A DNA stretch of 64,000 nt from DATBAT01 sp963824805. GTDB taxonomy: Bacteria > Acidobacteriota > Terriglobia > Terriglobales > Acidobacteriaceae. The position numbers and the translations under genes are program-made. This document shows positions 52,392 through 62,227 of this stretch, in pieces (positions within the stretch are counted from its first letter, which is position 1; each line of letters begins with the position of its first letter). The stretch covers positions 18,700 to 82,699 of the forward strand of contig CAWGQZ010000053.1 of the NCBI GenBank assembly GCA_963824805.1. The letters are read 5' to 3'. Below the pieces are notes generated by a model. That model did no database searches, had not been told where the DNA came from, and saw only the letters and a program-made list of their open reading frames with translations.

Positions 52392-52748
52392 TCATTCGGA
52401 GTCGTCGTCGATCTCAATGCTAGCGACTTTGCCATCAATTCTCGCCAAAGCGGCCTGAACCCGGGCCGTTGCCTCGCGACGCGCCATCACTTCGGCGGAT
52501 CGCGCTTGAACCCGAGCCATGACTTCTTGAGCGCGGGCGTTAACACAATTCTGACGGCTAACGGCTACATAGACTGCCCGGTCAACGCGGCTATCGGCTC
52601 GATCGGAGACCCGGTTAAGAATCTCCGAGGTGCGGTTGAATGCGCATGCGACCCAGGCGTTTGGGGTATCGCTGTGACCATAACGAGTGCCGATGCCGAG
52701 TGCCAAAACGCCTGCTGCCAACCAGTACATACTCTTATCGGAAGCCAT
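52392..52748 (-). CDS. Hypothetical small membrane-anchored protein in the dcw cluster
   Basis: 118 aa, start ATG at 52748 (MASDKSMYWLAAGVLALGIG). One hydrophobic helix at the N-terminus (about 7-21) is followed by an alpha-helical, charged region rich in Arg, Ala and Val (NRTSEILNRVSDRADSRVDR; AQEVMARVQARSAEVMARRE) that could form a coiled coil, and an acidic end (IEIDDDSE). No family recognised. Two Cys residues (VACAF, NCVNA) lie after the helix. It sits between murC and ftsQ, where many bacteria have murB or ddl, so a role in envelope growth is possible but unproven. Confidence 0.7.
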   Translation of the reverse strand: MASDKSMYWLAAGVLALGIGTRYGHSDTPNAWVACAFNRTSEILNRVSDRADSRVDRAVYVAVSRQNCVNARAQEVMARVQARSAEVMARREATARVQAALARIDGKVASIEIDDDSE

Positions 52749-52883
52749 AAATCACTCCTAAATTGCTTACCGAGGTTAGACGGGACGCCCCACAAATCGT
52801 CACCAGCCCACCCGTAGTTGTTATGTACGGGGAGTCAGGGAAGCCGGTTCCCGGAATCGGTATAAGTATTTCAACTTAGGCGG

Positions 52884-54284
52884 TTAGGCCACAGGCTGAC
52901 GGATTGAAAGAGCCTGTAGCAGTTGGGGGGCAAGATGGGATACGCTGCCCGCCCCGAGCGTCATAATCATGTCGCCGTCTTGCGCGTCTGCCACCGCTTC
53001 GTTTACGGCATCTTCAAACGACGGCGCGTAAATCGCGGGCCGACGATTGTCACGAATCCGGCTAACGACTGCCTCCGCAGTAACACCTTCGATCGGCGGC
53101 TCACTGGCAGCGTAAATATCAAGAACAATTATTGAATCGGCATCCTCGAACGAAGTGGCGAATTCCTCTATAAGATCGCGGGTGCGGGTGTAGCGGTGGG
53201 GCTGGAAGATAACGTGAATCTTGCGAAATCCGCATTGCTTGGCTGCCGCCAGCGTCGCCCGAATCTCCGTGGGATGATGCCCATAGTCGTCGATCACGCT
53301 GACGCCCGCGGCTTTTCCCTTGAGCTGGAACCGGCGATCCACGCCCCGGAAGCCCGCCAAGGCGGCGCGAATCTGGTCGGTGGGCACATCGAGCCCTGTG
53401 CCGACGGCAATCGCCGCAGTCGCGTTGAGAATGTTGTGGGTACCGGGCACATGCAACCGAAATTCTCCCAGTTCTTCGCCCCGATATTTCACACGAAAAT
53501 GACTAGTCGGCTGATTCTGGCTCTGATCAAAGCTCGCTGAACCCAGCTTGATTTCGAAATCGGACCCGCGTCGCGTCCCATAAGTGCAGATTCTGCGCCG
53601 AATGACCGACAACATTCGCCGCAGTACTGGATCATCGTTGCAGAGCACCACCATTCCGTAAAACGGAACTCGATCCATGAATTCAAGGAAGGCACGTTTG
53701 ACGTCATTCATATTGCGATAGCAATCCATGTGCTCGCGATCGATATTGGTCACGACTGAAAGAATGGGCGAGAGCTTAAGGAAGGAACGGTCGCTCTCGT
53801 CTGCTTCCGCCACCAGATATTGCGAGTTTCCCAGGCGCGCATTGGAACCCAAGGCATCGACCCGGCCGCCAACTACCACGGTAGGATCAAGTCCCCCCGC
53901 GGCTAAAACCGCCGCCACCATCGATGTCGTTGTGGTTTTGCCGTGCATCCCGGCGATGGCGATGCCGTATTTCAGCCGCATGAGTTCGGCCAGCATCTCT
54001 GCCCGCGGAATCACCGGAATATGAAACTTGTGGGCCTCGGCTACTTCAGGATTTTCCGGAGAGACAGCAGAACTGATAACGACGACTTCTGCGCCGGCAA
54101 TATGCTCCGGGCGGTGGCCTTCGTACGTGATGGCCCCCAGGCTGGCAAGACGAAGGGTGACGCTGGAAGTTCTTAGATCGGATCCGGAAACCTTAAAGCC
54201 AAGATTCAGGAGCACTTCGGCAATACCGCTCATGCCGATGCCCCCGATTCCGACAAAATGCACGCGTTGTATCTTGGCAAACAT
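52884..54284 (-). CDS. murC: UDP-N-acetylmuramate--L-alanine ligase MurC
   Basis: 466 aa, normal length. Adds L-Ala to UDP-MurNAc. The N-terminal Rossmann part has VHFVGIGGIGMSGIAEVL, the ATP motif is GMHGKTTTTSMVAAVL, the central domain has AEADESDRSFLKL and NIDREHMDCY, and the C-terminal domain has DDYGHHPTEIRATL and IFQPHRYTRTRDL. The start codon directly follows the murG stop (TGAATG), so translation is coupled. Confidence 0.97.
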   Translation of the reverse strand: MFAKIQRVHFVGIGGIGMSGIAEVLLNLGFKVSGSDLRTSSVTLRLASLGAITYEGHRPEHIAGAEVVVISSAVSPENPEVAEAHKFHIPVIPRAEMLAELMRLKYGIAIAGMHGKTTTTSMVAAVLAAGGLDPTVVVGGRVDALGSNARLGNSQYLVAEADESDRSFLKLSPILSVVTNIDREHMDCYRNMNDVKRAFLEFMDRVPFYGMVVLCNDDPVLRRMLSVIRRRICTYGTRRGSDFEIKLGSASFDQSQNQPTSHFRVKYRGEELGEFRLHVPGTHNILNATAAIAVGTGLDVPTDQIRAALAGFRGVDRRFQLKGKAAGVSVIDDYGHHPTEIRATLAAAKQCGFRKIHVIFQPHRYTRTRDLIEEFATSFEDADSIIVLDIYAASEPPIEGVTAEAVVSRIRDNRRPAIYAPSFEDAVNEAVADAQDGDMIMTLGAGSVSHLAPQLLQALSIRQPVA

Positions 54285-55358
54285 TCAACTGTCTAATTTC
54301 ACTCCGGCAAGCTTCGCAGCCATGGCCGCGATGTCGCGTGCTGCCGACGGATGCGCCAGTTTGCGCGCTGAACCTGCCATCTGCTGCAACCGCGCCGGGT
54401 CACTGAAAAGAGCGCGTACCGTTTCTACCAGACTTTCGGCCGTGAGTTTCGCTTCTTCCAGCATGACGGCGGCTCCAGCCTGTTCCAGAGCCTCAGCGTT
54501 GCGCTTCTGGTGATCATCGGCTGCGTGCGGAAAGGGAACAAAGACAGCTGGTTTCCCCGCAGCGGTTATTTCGGCCACGGTACTGGCGCCCGACCGGCAA
54601 AGAACTAAATCTGCGCGAGAAAAGAACGACGGCATGTCGTCGATAAATCGATACACCTCGACAGCTGGCCCCAATGTGGAATAAGCCGCCTGGGCTCCCG
54701 GAAAATCCCTTTCTCCAGTCTGGTGGACAATATGAATCGCAGGTACCCGCTTCAATAGTTCCGGCAACGCCTGGATCACCGCCTGATTGATCGCCCTTGC
54801 GCCTTGGCTTCCACCAAAAACCAGGAGATCCCTGCCCTCCGTGGATTTCGTCTGAGTCTCGAAAAACGCGTTTCGAACCGGGACCCCTGTGACTTGCGCC
54901 CGAGGGAAGAATTTTCCGGTCTCTTCGAAGTGCACCGCTGCGGCGGAAACCCAGCGGGCAACTATGCGGTTGGCGAAACCAGGGACCACGTTGGGTTCAA
55001 AAGCCACTGTAGGAACTCTTCCCAGTACCGCAGCCAGCATGGCAGGACCGGAGGCGTACCCGCCGACGCCGATCACGACTTGTGCGCCGAAATCCTTAAG
55101 AATTCGGCGCGCCTGGAAAACGGCCATCGGCAGGGCGAACAGCGTTTTGAGACGGGTTTTCAGACCAACTTTGTTGAGAGCTCCGACCTCAACCAGGCGG
55201 AGGGGAAATCCAGCCGCCGGCACCAGACGGTTTTCGATTCCACGCGCCGTGCCCACGAAAAGAACCTCAGCCCCGTATCGCGCTTTTAGTTCTTGGGCGA
55301 TTGCCAGAGCAGGGATAACGTGTCCGCCAGTGCCTCCACCTGCCAGAATTGCCCGCAT
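54285..55358 (-). CDS. murG: UDP-GlcNAc transferase MurG
   Basis: 357 aa GT-B glycosyltransferase that converts lipid I to lipid II on the inner face of the membrane. Motifs: AGGGTGGHVIPALAIAQEL, GVGGYASGPAMLAA, LVFGGSQGARAINQAV, HQTGERDF, and in the UDP-GlcNAc site CRSGASTVAEITAAGKPAVF followed by PFPHAADDHQKRNAEAL. All are complete. The gene is followed directly by murC and preceded by ftsW, 21 bp apart. Confidence 0.96.
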   Translation of the reverse strand: MRAILAGGGTGGHVIPALAIAQELKARYGAEVLFVGTARGIENRLVPAAGFPLRLVEVGALNKVGLKTRLKTLFALPMAVFQARRILKDFGAQVVIGVGGYASGPAMLAAVLGRVPTVAFEPNVVPGFANRIVARWVSAAAVHFEETGKFFPRAQVTGVPVRNAFFETQTKSTEGRDLLVFGGSQGARAINQAVIQALPELLKRVPAIHIVHQTGERDFPGAQAAYSTLGPAVEVYRFIDDMPSFFSRADLVLCRSGASTVAEITAAGKPAVFVPFPHAADDHQKRNAEALEQAGAAVMLEEAKLTAESLVETVRALFSDPARLQQMAGSARKLAHPSAARDIAAMAAKLAGVKLDS

Positions 55359-55379
55359 GAAATGACTATACCGTGAAGC

Positions 55380-56471
55380 TCAGTCGGCCTGTTTGCTCAC
55401 GTTTAGAAGGACTCCGACGCAGGCCAGTGTGATGAACAAGGACGATCCGCCGTAGGAGACAAACGGGAGTGGGATACCTTTGGTCGGCATCATGCCCAGA
55501 ACCACGCTGATGTTGATGAAGGCTTGCACCACCACCATGGAAGTAATTCCGACCACCAGAAAGCGGCCGAATAAATCCTGGGTCTTGAGCGCAGTGCGGA
55601 TTCCTCTCCACAGGAATGTTCCGAAGAGTGCGACCACAAGTAGTGCGCCGATCAGGCCAAGCTCTTCGGCAGTGACCGAAAATATGAAATCGGTGTGCGG
55701 CTCGGGAAGATAGAAGAGCTTCTGTTTGCCCTCCATCAGACCCAGACCGGTTATACCGCCCGTGCTGACCGCAATTAATGACTGAATGATATGGAAGCCG
55801 CTGCCTTGCGGATCGGAGTAGGGATTGAGAAAAGCCAGAATGCGGGCCTTGCGGAAGGCGACATGAAAGATGAGGAAATACAACGGTAGCAGCGATCCTA
55901 CAAAAGCGTAGCCGATGTACCGCATATCGAGCCCGGCGACGTACATGATACATACCGTGATTGCAGCGCAGGCGATAGCGGTACCAAGATCGGGTTGCAG
56001 GACGATGAGCACCAAAAACACCATCGTCGGAACAATGGCCGGTAGCAAGGTGCGCCGCCAATCCTTCATCTCTTTAGTCCGGCCCTCCAGAAAGAAAGCC
56101 AAAAACAGGATCAGCGCAGGTTTCGCCAGCTCTGCAGGTTGCAGTGAAAAGCCACCCACATGGATCCAGCGATGTGTGTTGTGCGAACGATCCAGGAATA
56201 AGGCCAGAATCAAAAGCAGCGTGGTCCCGCCTAGCACCGAGAAAACGACCGCGGACTCCTTGTAATACTTGTAGTCAATCTTCATGCCGGCGACCATGGC
56301 GGCCATTCCGGCGACGGCCCAACCCAGCTGTTTCCAAAGAAAGTAGTAGCCAGAGCCGAATTTTTCCTTGGCCATGATGGCTGAAGCACTGAAGACCATC
56401 ACCAGCCCGACAAAAACCAGGATCAGAGTGACCGTAAACAGCCACCCATCCACACTCACACGCTTAGCCAT
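55380..56471 (-). CDS. ftsW: Lipid II polymerase FtsW (SEDS family)
   Basis: 363 aa with about ten membrane helices. SEDS signatures: the start VDGWLFTVTLILVFVGLVMV, the segment SLQPAELAKPALILFLAFFL, HTDFIFSVTAEELGLIGALL and the terminal PTKGIPLPFVSYGGSSLF. The catalytic Asp expected in the extracellular loop falls in LLFLPDLGT-type text here VLQPDLGTA. FtsW polymerises septal glycan with the class B PBP encoded at the window end. Start ATG at 56471 gives MAKRVSVDGWL. Confidence 0.95.
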   Translation of the reverse strand: MAKRVSVDGWLFTVTLILVFVGLVMVFSASAIMAKEKFGSGYYFLWKQLGWAVAGMAAMVAGMKIDYKYYKESAVVFSVLGGTTLLLILALFLDRSHNTHRWIHVGGFSLQPAELAKPALILFLAFFLEGRTKEMKDWRRTLLPAIVPTMVFLVLIVLQPDLGTAIACAAITVCIMYVAGLDMRYIGYAFVGSLLPLYFLIFHVAFRKARILAFLNPYSDPQGSGFHIIQSLIAVSTGGITGLGLMEGKQKLFYLPEPHTDFIFSVTAEELGLIGALLVVALFGTFLWRGIRTALKTQDLFGRFLVVGITSMVVVQAFINISVVLGMMPTKGIPLPFVSYGGSSLFITLACVGVLLNVSKQAD

Positions 56472-56594
56472 GGGAAATTCATTCCACCACGTAGGAACTG
56501 GGAGGCGAAGATTTTTTTGTGCAGATTTTCAGGCAGAGAGTGACTGACTTGGTTCGGGTGCCATAGCTGAATGCTCAAAACCGAATGCGGAGAA

Positions 56595-57956
56595 CTAAGG
56601 GGTCCGATCCCCCAACTTTGCCACTGCTTCTTTAAAGACCCGTCCCCGGTGCTGATAGTTATCAAACTGGTCGAAACTGGCGCAGGCCGGAGCCAAGAGC
56701 ACAATATCGCCAGCCACAGCGTTTGTAGCGGCTAGGTTTACCGCGGACTCCAGGGTTCCGGCACGGACAATATCGGCGGTCCCTTTGATGTGCGATTCGA
56801 TTTTCTCTGCGGCGGCGCCGATGGTATAAACGTGTTTCACCCGCTCGCGCAGCAGGCTGTGCAGGACGGTATAATCGCTGCCTTTATCCTTTCCGCCGAG
56901 AATCACGTGGATGTTGGCGGGAAAGGATTCCAGAGCCTTGATGGTCGCGTCCACATTGGTGGCTTTGGAATCGTTGTAGTATTCGACGCCCTTTATCGTA
57001 GCGATGTACTCGATACGATGCTCCACGGCCCTAAAGTTCTGGACTGTCTGGCGAATCTTTGCTGCCGTAGTACCCAATAATCTGCCAACCGCCACTGCGG
57101 CCAGCACATTTTCCACGTTGTGCCCGCCTTTCAGCGGTATCTCTGAGACCGGCATGACGTCTTCTAATCCGCCGGATGAGAGAAAATAGATGTTCCCGTC
57201 CCTGACGAATGCGCCTTGCGCCAATTCCTTCTTTCGGCTGAACCAAAAAACCTGAGACTTCACTTTGGGGCTAAGCTCTGTGCAGGTCGAGTCGTCAGCA
57301 TTCAAGACCGCAAAGTCGGTTGGCTGTTGATTCTCAAAAATGCGGGCTTTTGCATCGACATAGGCACGGAAAGTCCCGTGACGGTCAAGGTGGTCTGGGG
57401 TCAGGTTGAGAACAACTGCGACTTTGGGATGGAAGCTTTCGATCGTCTCGAGCTGAAAGCTGGAGATCTCCAGCACCATGGTGGTTTCGGATGTCGTACC
57501 TTCAACCAACGAAATGGCCGGCGTGCCGATGTTTCCGCCAACTACAGTCGGACCTCCGGCCGCAGCGACAATTTCGCCCGCCAAAGTGGTGGTCGTTGTC
57601 TTGCCGTTCGACCCCGTAATGGCAACGATCGAGCCGGGGAAAAACCTCGCTGCCAGTTCGATCTCGCCGATTACCGGCTCACCAGTCGCCCTCGCTTGAA
57701 CCAAGGGCGGTGCATCTACCGGAACGCCGGGACTAACCACGATCAGATCCTTCTCCCGGAAAGTGCGTTCCCCATGTCCGCCCGTTTCGACGACGATGCC
57801 ATGGTCGAGCAGAAGAGGGATCTCTGGTTGCAGCTGGGCCTGCGTCTTGGCGTCGGTAACCGTGACAGTTGCCCCATGCGCCTTCAGAAATAGCGCCGAG
57901 GCCACGCCCGACTTCCCCAGTCCAACCACCAGAACCCGCTTGTTAGTGAGATCCAC
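56595..57956 (-). CDS. murD: UDP-N-acetylmuramoylalanine--D-glutamate ligase MurD
   Basis: About 453 aa from the GTG at 57956 (VDLTNKRVLVVGLGKSGVAS); a TTG at 57983 would add nine residues that fall in an intergenic repeat. Adds D-Glu to UDP-MurNAc-L-Ala. ATP motif ITGSNGKTTTTTLAGEI, central domain VLNLTPDHLDRHG and KARIFENQQ, C-terminal domain YYNDSKATNVDATIKALES and ILGGKDKGSDY. All complete. It follows mraY at 110 bp and precedes ftsW by 124 bp, the widest gaps in the cluster. Confidence 0.95.
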   Translation of the reverse strand: MDLTNKRVLVVGLGKSGVASALFLKAHGATVTVTDAKTQAQLQPEIPLLLDHGIVVETGGHGERTFREKDLIVVSPGVPVDAPPLVQARATGEPVIGEIELAARFFPGSIVAITGSNGKTTTTTLAGEIVAAAGGPTVVGGNIGTPAISLVEGTTSETTMVLEISSFQLETIESFHPKVAVVLNLTPDHLDRHGTFRAYVDAKARIFENQQPTDFAVLNADDSTCTELSPKVKSQVFWFSRKKELAQGAFVRDGNIYFLSSGGLEDVMPVSEIPLKGGHNVENVLAAVAVGRLLGTTAAKIRQTVQNFRAVEHRIEYIATIKGVEYYNDSKATNVDATIKALESFPANIHVILGGKDKGSDYTVLHSLLRERVKHVYTIGAAAEKIESHIKGTADIVRAGTLESAVNLAATNAVAGDIVLLAPACASFDQFDNYQHRGRVFKEAVAKLGDRTP

Positions 57957-58045
57957 GATTTGGATTGAACCACAAAGACCCAACTAACCACAAAGGAGAC
58001 GAAGAACACCCATGCTTGCTTCCCGGACCTTGGTGCCCTTCGTGT
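57957..58045. repeat. Degenerate CTTTGTGGTT-type intergenic repeat
   Basis: On the minus strand CTCCTTTGTGGTTAG and TCTTTGTGGTTCA occur 17 bases apart, and the plus strand has CCTTCGTGTTT. A related CCTTCGTGGTT occurs at about 6957. It fills the mraY-murD gap and seems to be a low-level dispersed repeat. Confidence 0.4.
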
Positions 58046-58065
58046 TTATTGCTCTGTTTCCGGTG

Positions 58066-59199
58066 CTACCTGAGTTTCAATGTCGTAAGCGCGAACAAAG
58101 CGAATACCAGTGACGCGATCCAGAAACGCACAATAATTTTCGACTCCGACCACCCCAATAGCTCAAAGTGGTGGTGGATGGGTGCCATTTTAAAGATTCT
58201 CTTCTTGCGCAGTTTGTAGGAACCGACCTGCAAAATCACCGAAAGCGCTTCGATGACGAAGACCCCTCCGATAAAGGGCAACAATAATTCCTGCTTGATA
58301 ATCACGGCGACCGTCCCGATGGCGCCACCCAAGGCCAGCGACCCCACGTCGCCCATAAAAACTTCAGCAGGATGGGCGTTGTACCAAAGGAATCCGATAG
58401 CGGCGCCGACCATGGCGCCACAAAAGATCGTCAGCTCACCAACTTGCGGCATGCGTTCCAGCTCGAGGTAGGTTGAAAAGGTAGCGTGCCCGCTGACGTA
58501 GGTAAGAACCGCTTCGGCGGCTGCCGCAATCACCGTGCAGCCAATAGCTAGACCGTCCAATCCGTCAGTGAGGTTGACAGCATTGCTCGACCCCACCAGC
58601 ACAATTGCGACAAAGGCAATGAAAGGAACAAATGCCAGTGGCCAAAGGTGGGCATTGTGTACCAGATTTTCGATGACTAGGTCATGCCGGAACTGTTTGA
58701 AGAACGGCACCATCAGGTTGGTCGAGTAGAGCCCACGATTCTGCATCGCGATCAGGGCCACTCCGATAAGCAGGCTGGTCAGTACCTGGAGTCCAAATTT
58801 AGCGCGGCTCGTCAGTCCCAGATTGCGACGATGAACAATCTTGATGTAGTCGTCGGTAAACCCGATGGCTGCAAACGCACAGATAGCGATCACCGCCACC
58901 CACACAAAGCGATTGCTAAGATCCGCCCATAGCAACGTAGGGATGACTACGGAAATGACGATTAGCAGTCCGCCCATGGTGGGGGTGCCGGCTTTTTTCT
59001 GGTGAGCCTGCGGGCCCTCCTCGCGAATGTACTGGCCGATCTGGAATTCGCGCAGCCGGTTGATGACCAGCGGTCCGATCACCAGCCCAGTGAAAAGCGC
59101 GGTCATGCTGGCGAATGCCGTACGGAAGGTCAGGTAACGAAAAATTCGGAACGGCGGGAAGTAACGATAAAGCTCAAGATATAGCAGCCAATAGAGCAA
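58066..59199 (-). CDS. mraY: Phospho-N-acetylmuramoyl-pentapeptide transferase MraY
   Basis: 377 aa with ten membrane helices. It attaches phospho-MurNAc-pentapeptide to undecaprenyl phosphate, forming lipid I. Signature motifs: PTMGGLLIVISVVIPTLLWA, the Asp pair AIGFTDDYIKIVHRRNLGL, NLTDGLDGLAIG and FMGDVGSLALGGAIG, and the cytoplasmic PIHHHFELLGWSE. The long loop after helix 7 (about 178-215) is typical of Gram-negative MraY. Confidence 0.97.
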   Translation of the reverse strand: MLYWLLYLELYRYFPPFRIFRYLTFRTAFASMTALFTGLVIGPLVINRLREFQIGQYIREEGPQAHQKKAGTPTMGGLLIVISVVIPTLLWADLSNRFVWVAVIAICAFAAIGFTDDYIKIVHRRNLGLTSRAKFGLQVLTSLLIGVALIAMQNRGLYSTNLMVPFFKQFRHDLVIENLVHNAHLWPLAFVPFIAFVAIVLVGSSNAVNLTDGLDGLAIGCTVIAAAAEAVLTYVSGHATFSTYLELERMPQVGELTIFCGAMVGAAIGFLWYNAHPAEVFMGDVGSLALGGAIGTVAVIIKQELLLPFIGGVFVIEALSVILQVGSYKLRKKRIFKMAPIHHHFELLGWSESKIIVRFWIASLVFALFALTTLKLR

Positions 59200-59223
59200 T
59201 CCGCCTCCGTCGAGTCCTATTCG

Positions 59224-60612
59224 TTATCCGCGCCCGCTGGCTGCATTACTACGACGGGCATTCCACGTGTCCAATGCCCGCTCAAGCTTTACCCCTCGCG
59301 AAGCCTTGAGAAGTACTACATCGCCTTCGCGGGTTTCGCGCGCCAGCCACTCACCCGCCTCTTCCGGAGTGGAGAGGAACTCAGCCCGTATTCCCGAATC
59401 GCGTGCGGCTTCAGCGATCTGCTTCGCGTGACCACGAACGCCAATCACGATATCGATGCCCTTGCGGGACGCATGCTGCCCGCTGCGGCGGTGAAGATCT
59501 TCCGCAGCCGGGCCCAGTTCCAGCATTTCGCCTGCGACCACAATGCGGCGTTTAGCAGACATTTCAGCCAAAGCATCGATCATGGCCTCCAGCGCCTTTG
59601 GATTGGAATTGTAGCAATCGTTGATCACAGCGATGTTACCCACTTGGAGTACCTGTCCACGCTTGTCGGCAGGGCGGAGCGAAGCCAACGCGTTGGCAGC
59701 GTCGGAAGGACTCAGGCCACGTTCCAAGGCCACGGCCACGGCGGCCAATGAATTCTGAATATTGTGTGCACCTACCAATGGCAGCAGGACGTTTTCCCGG
59801 CAACCGCCGACGACCAGATCGAAGCTCGAGCCCTCTGCTCCCCGCGGCGTTATATTCTCAGCCCGGACATCAGCCATTGGCCTGATGCCGAAGAGCACAA
59901 CTTTGCCTTTGAAATTTCGCCCAAACTGCGAAACGTATTCATCGTCGGCGTTGAGAACGACTGTCCCCCCGCTAGCTAACGATTCCACCAGTTCGTACTT
60001 GGCGCGGGCGATCTCGGCGATCGACTTGAAGAATTCCAGGTGCACCGCCGAAACGTTGGTTACGACACCAATTTCAGGCTGCGCGATCTCGGCCAACGCT
60101 GCGATTTCGCCCGCGTGAGACATCCCCATCTCGATGACCGCGATATCGTGCTCACGTTCAAGCTTGAGCAGCATGAGGGGAAGTCCGAAGTGGTTGTTGA
60201 AATTTCCCTCGGACTTCAGAACCCGAAACCGAGTGGCGAGAAGATGCGCAATCGCCTCTTTCGTTGTGGTCTTGCCGGCTGATCCCGTGATCCCTACCAG
60301 CGGTTTGGCCCACAACCGCCGCACTGCCGTAGCCAGCCTCTGCAATGCCGAGAGCGTATCTTCGACCGCGATAAGGTTCGTTTTGTTCTCGTATCGCCCA
60401 AGCTGGTCTTTTCGGACGATTGCCGCGATTCCGCTGCCCAACGCTTGCTCTACAAAGTCGTGACCATCGAAATTCTCCCCTTTGACGGCAAAAAAGAGTT
60501 CACCGGGGCGAATGGTTCTGGAATCAATGGAATAGCCTTGCGCGAGGGCATCGGGATCAAATTCGCCACTGGCGGCCAGGACTTCCGCGATGCGAGCAAG
60601 AGGAAGTTTCAT
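59224..60612 (-). CDS. murF: UDP-MurNAc-tripeptide--D-alanyl-D-alanine ligase MurF
   Basis: 462 aa. Adds D-Ala-D-Ala to the tripeptide precursor. N-terminal YSIDSRTIRPGELFFAVKGE, ATP motif ITGSAGKTTTKEAIAHLL, central EMGMSHAGEIAALAEIAQPE, C-terminal VINDCYNSNPKALEAMIDAL and GEMLELG. Its ATG overlaps the murE stop in an ATGA, so the two are translationally coupled. Confidence 0.96.
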   Translation of the reverse strand: MKLPLARIAEVLAASGEFDPDALAQGYSIDSRTIRPGELFFAVKGENFDGHDFVEQALGSGIAAIVRKDQLGRYENKTNLIAVEDTLSALQRLATAVRRLWAKPLVGITGSAGKTTTKEAIAHLLATRFRVLKSEGNFNNHFGLPLMLLKLEREHDIAVIEMGMSHAGEIAALAEIAQPEIGVVTNVSAVHLEFFKSIAEIARAKYELVESLASGGTVVLNADDEYVSQFGRNFKGKVVLFGIRPMADVRAENITPRGAEGSSFDLVVGGCRENVLLPLVGAHNIQNSLAAVAVALERGLSPSDAANALASLRPADKRGQVLQVGNIAVINDCYNSNPKALEAMIDALAEMSAKRRIVVAGEMLELGPAAEDLHRRSGQHASRKGIDIVIGVRGHAKQIAEAARDSGIRAEFLSTPEEAGEWLARETREGDVVLLKASRGVKLERALDTWNARRSNAASGRG

Positions 60613-62120
60613 GTAGGCTTGCCTGTAGTCTCGCAGTCGTAACCAGCTTCCCGCAAGACCTGACGGGCCACCTCGACATCGTCAAAAGGAATAGCACCTT
60701 CGCGTGTGATTTGTACTTTTTCGTGGCCTTTCCCCGCCAGGAGTACGATGTCTCCCGGCCCGGCCTCACGAATGGCCAGCGCGATCGCCATTTTCCGGTC
60801 CGGTTCCATCTTGTACTTGGATCCCGCACGCTGCAGGCCGACCATTGCATCGTTCATGATGGCCAGGGGATCTTCACTGCGGGGGTTGTCGGAGGTCAGC
60901 ACCACGAAATCACTACCTCGCCCCGCGGCCTCCCCCATTAACGGACGCTTGGCGCGATCGCGGTCACCGCCGCACCCGAAAACGGTGATGACGCGCCCCT
61001 TTTCTCCTGCTTGCTTCACAAACTCGCTGGCCAACGCCGTTAAGTTCCGCAACGCGTCATCGGTGTGAGCATAATCAACCACCACGGTGAATGGCTGATC
61101 GCATTGCACCCGCTCGAAGCGCCCGGGAACCCGTGCCAGGCCTGCAATTCCCTTGGCAAGAACTTCGAGGCCACAATCCCGTGCATACCCCGCCGCCACC
61201 GCAGCAAGAATGTTGTAGACGTTCACCTTGCCGATCAGCGGAGAAAAAACAGGAATCGCTCCTGCGGGGGTCACTGCATCGAATTTTGTCCCGCGAGACG
61301 TGATCTCAATTCTTGCGGCATGAAAATCTCCCGTCGTCCAACCGTAGGTCAGCACCTCCGACCCGCGTTTCTTGCTCAGCACGGTTAGCTTGCGCCCATA
61401 CTCATCATCGCAATTCGAAACCGCGACCCGAGGCGGCTCGGTGCCAACTCCCTCGAAAAGAGCCTGTTTCGAGGCGAAGTATTCGTCCATGGTGCGATGG
61501 TAGTCGAGGTGATCGCGGGTGAGATTTGTAAAAATTGCGACGTCAAAAGGAATACCGAAAACCCGCTGCTGCGCCAGCGCATGCGACGAAACTTCCATTA
61601 TCGCTTCCGTTGCGCCTATCCCGGCCGCTTCAGCCAAGATTTGATTGAGTTCCAAAGCCTCAGGAGTCGTATGCGGCGCCGGCAAAACCTTCCCTGCGAC
61701 GTGGTATTCGATAGTCCCGATCAGCGCGCTCTTTCGGCCTGCCGCCGACATAATACATTCGAGCAGAAAGGCTGTAGTACTCTTCCCGTTGGTGCCAGTG
61801 ATTCCAGTGAGTGCTATTCGCCTTGCAGGATGCTTATAGAAATTCCCGCTCAGCCGAGCCAGCCCCCGCCGGCCATGAGCCACTTGTGCCCAAGCCACTC
61901 CTTCTCGTGGCTTTTCCGTAGTTGAATCGGAGACCACTGCCACCGCTCCGGCGGCAATCGCATTCTCGATAAACTTGTTGCCATCGCTGGTTTCCCCCTG
62001 CATGGCAACAAAAACATCGCCGGGTTCAACCCGCCGGGAATCGTATTCGACGCCGCTAATCGCAGGATTGCCGCTCTGGGCAAGGATTTCCGCACCGTCA
62101 AGAAGTTCGCGGAAGGTCAT
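60609..62120 (-). CDS. murE: UDP-MurNAc-L-alanyl-D-glutamate--meso-diaminopimelate ligase MurE
   Basis: 503 aa. N-terminal VEYDSRRVEPGDVFVAMQGE, ATP motif ITGTNGKSTTAFLLECIM, then SSHALAQQRVFGIPFDVAIF and NLTRDHLDYHRTMDEYFASK. The specificity motif DNPRSEDPLAI is the DNPR type that selects meso-diaminopimelate rather than Lys, so this organism should make mDAP-type peptidoglycan. Ends with the standard GHEKVQ segment. Confidence 0.96.
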   Translation of the reverse strand: MTFRELLDGAEILAQSGNPAISGVEYDSRRVEPGDVFVAMQGETSDGNKFIENAIAAGAVAVVSDSTTEKPREGVAWAQVAHGRRGLARLSGNFYKHPARRIALTGITGTNGKSTTAFLLECIMSAAGRKSALIGTIEYHVAGKVLPAPHTTPEALELNQILAEAAGIGATEAIMEVSSHALAQQRVFGIPFDVAIFTNLTRDHLDYHRTMDEYFASKQALFEGVGTEPPRVAVSNCDDEYGRKLTVLSKKRGSEVLTYGWTTGDFHAARIEITSRGTKFDAVTPAGAIPVFSPLIGKVNVYNILAAVAAGYARDCGLEVLAKGIAGLARVPGRFERVQCDQPFTVVVDYAHTDDALRNLTALASEFVKQAGEKGRVITVFGCGGDRDRAKRPLMGEAAGRGSDFVVLTSDNPRSEDPLAIMNDAMVGLQRAGSKYKMEPDRKMAIALAIREAGPGDIVLLAGKGHEKVQITREGAIPFDDVEVARQVLREAGYDCETTGKPT

Positions 62121-62227
62121 AGGAGGTAAGTCTAAGGTCTCTTGATTCAGGTGTAGAGACGTTGCTGCACAATGTCTCGGCTCAGCACAGGTTTCGGACG
62201 CAGGCGTAATGGAGCTATATCGCTACA

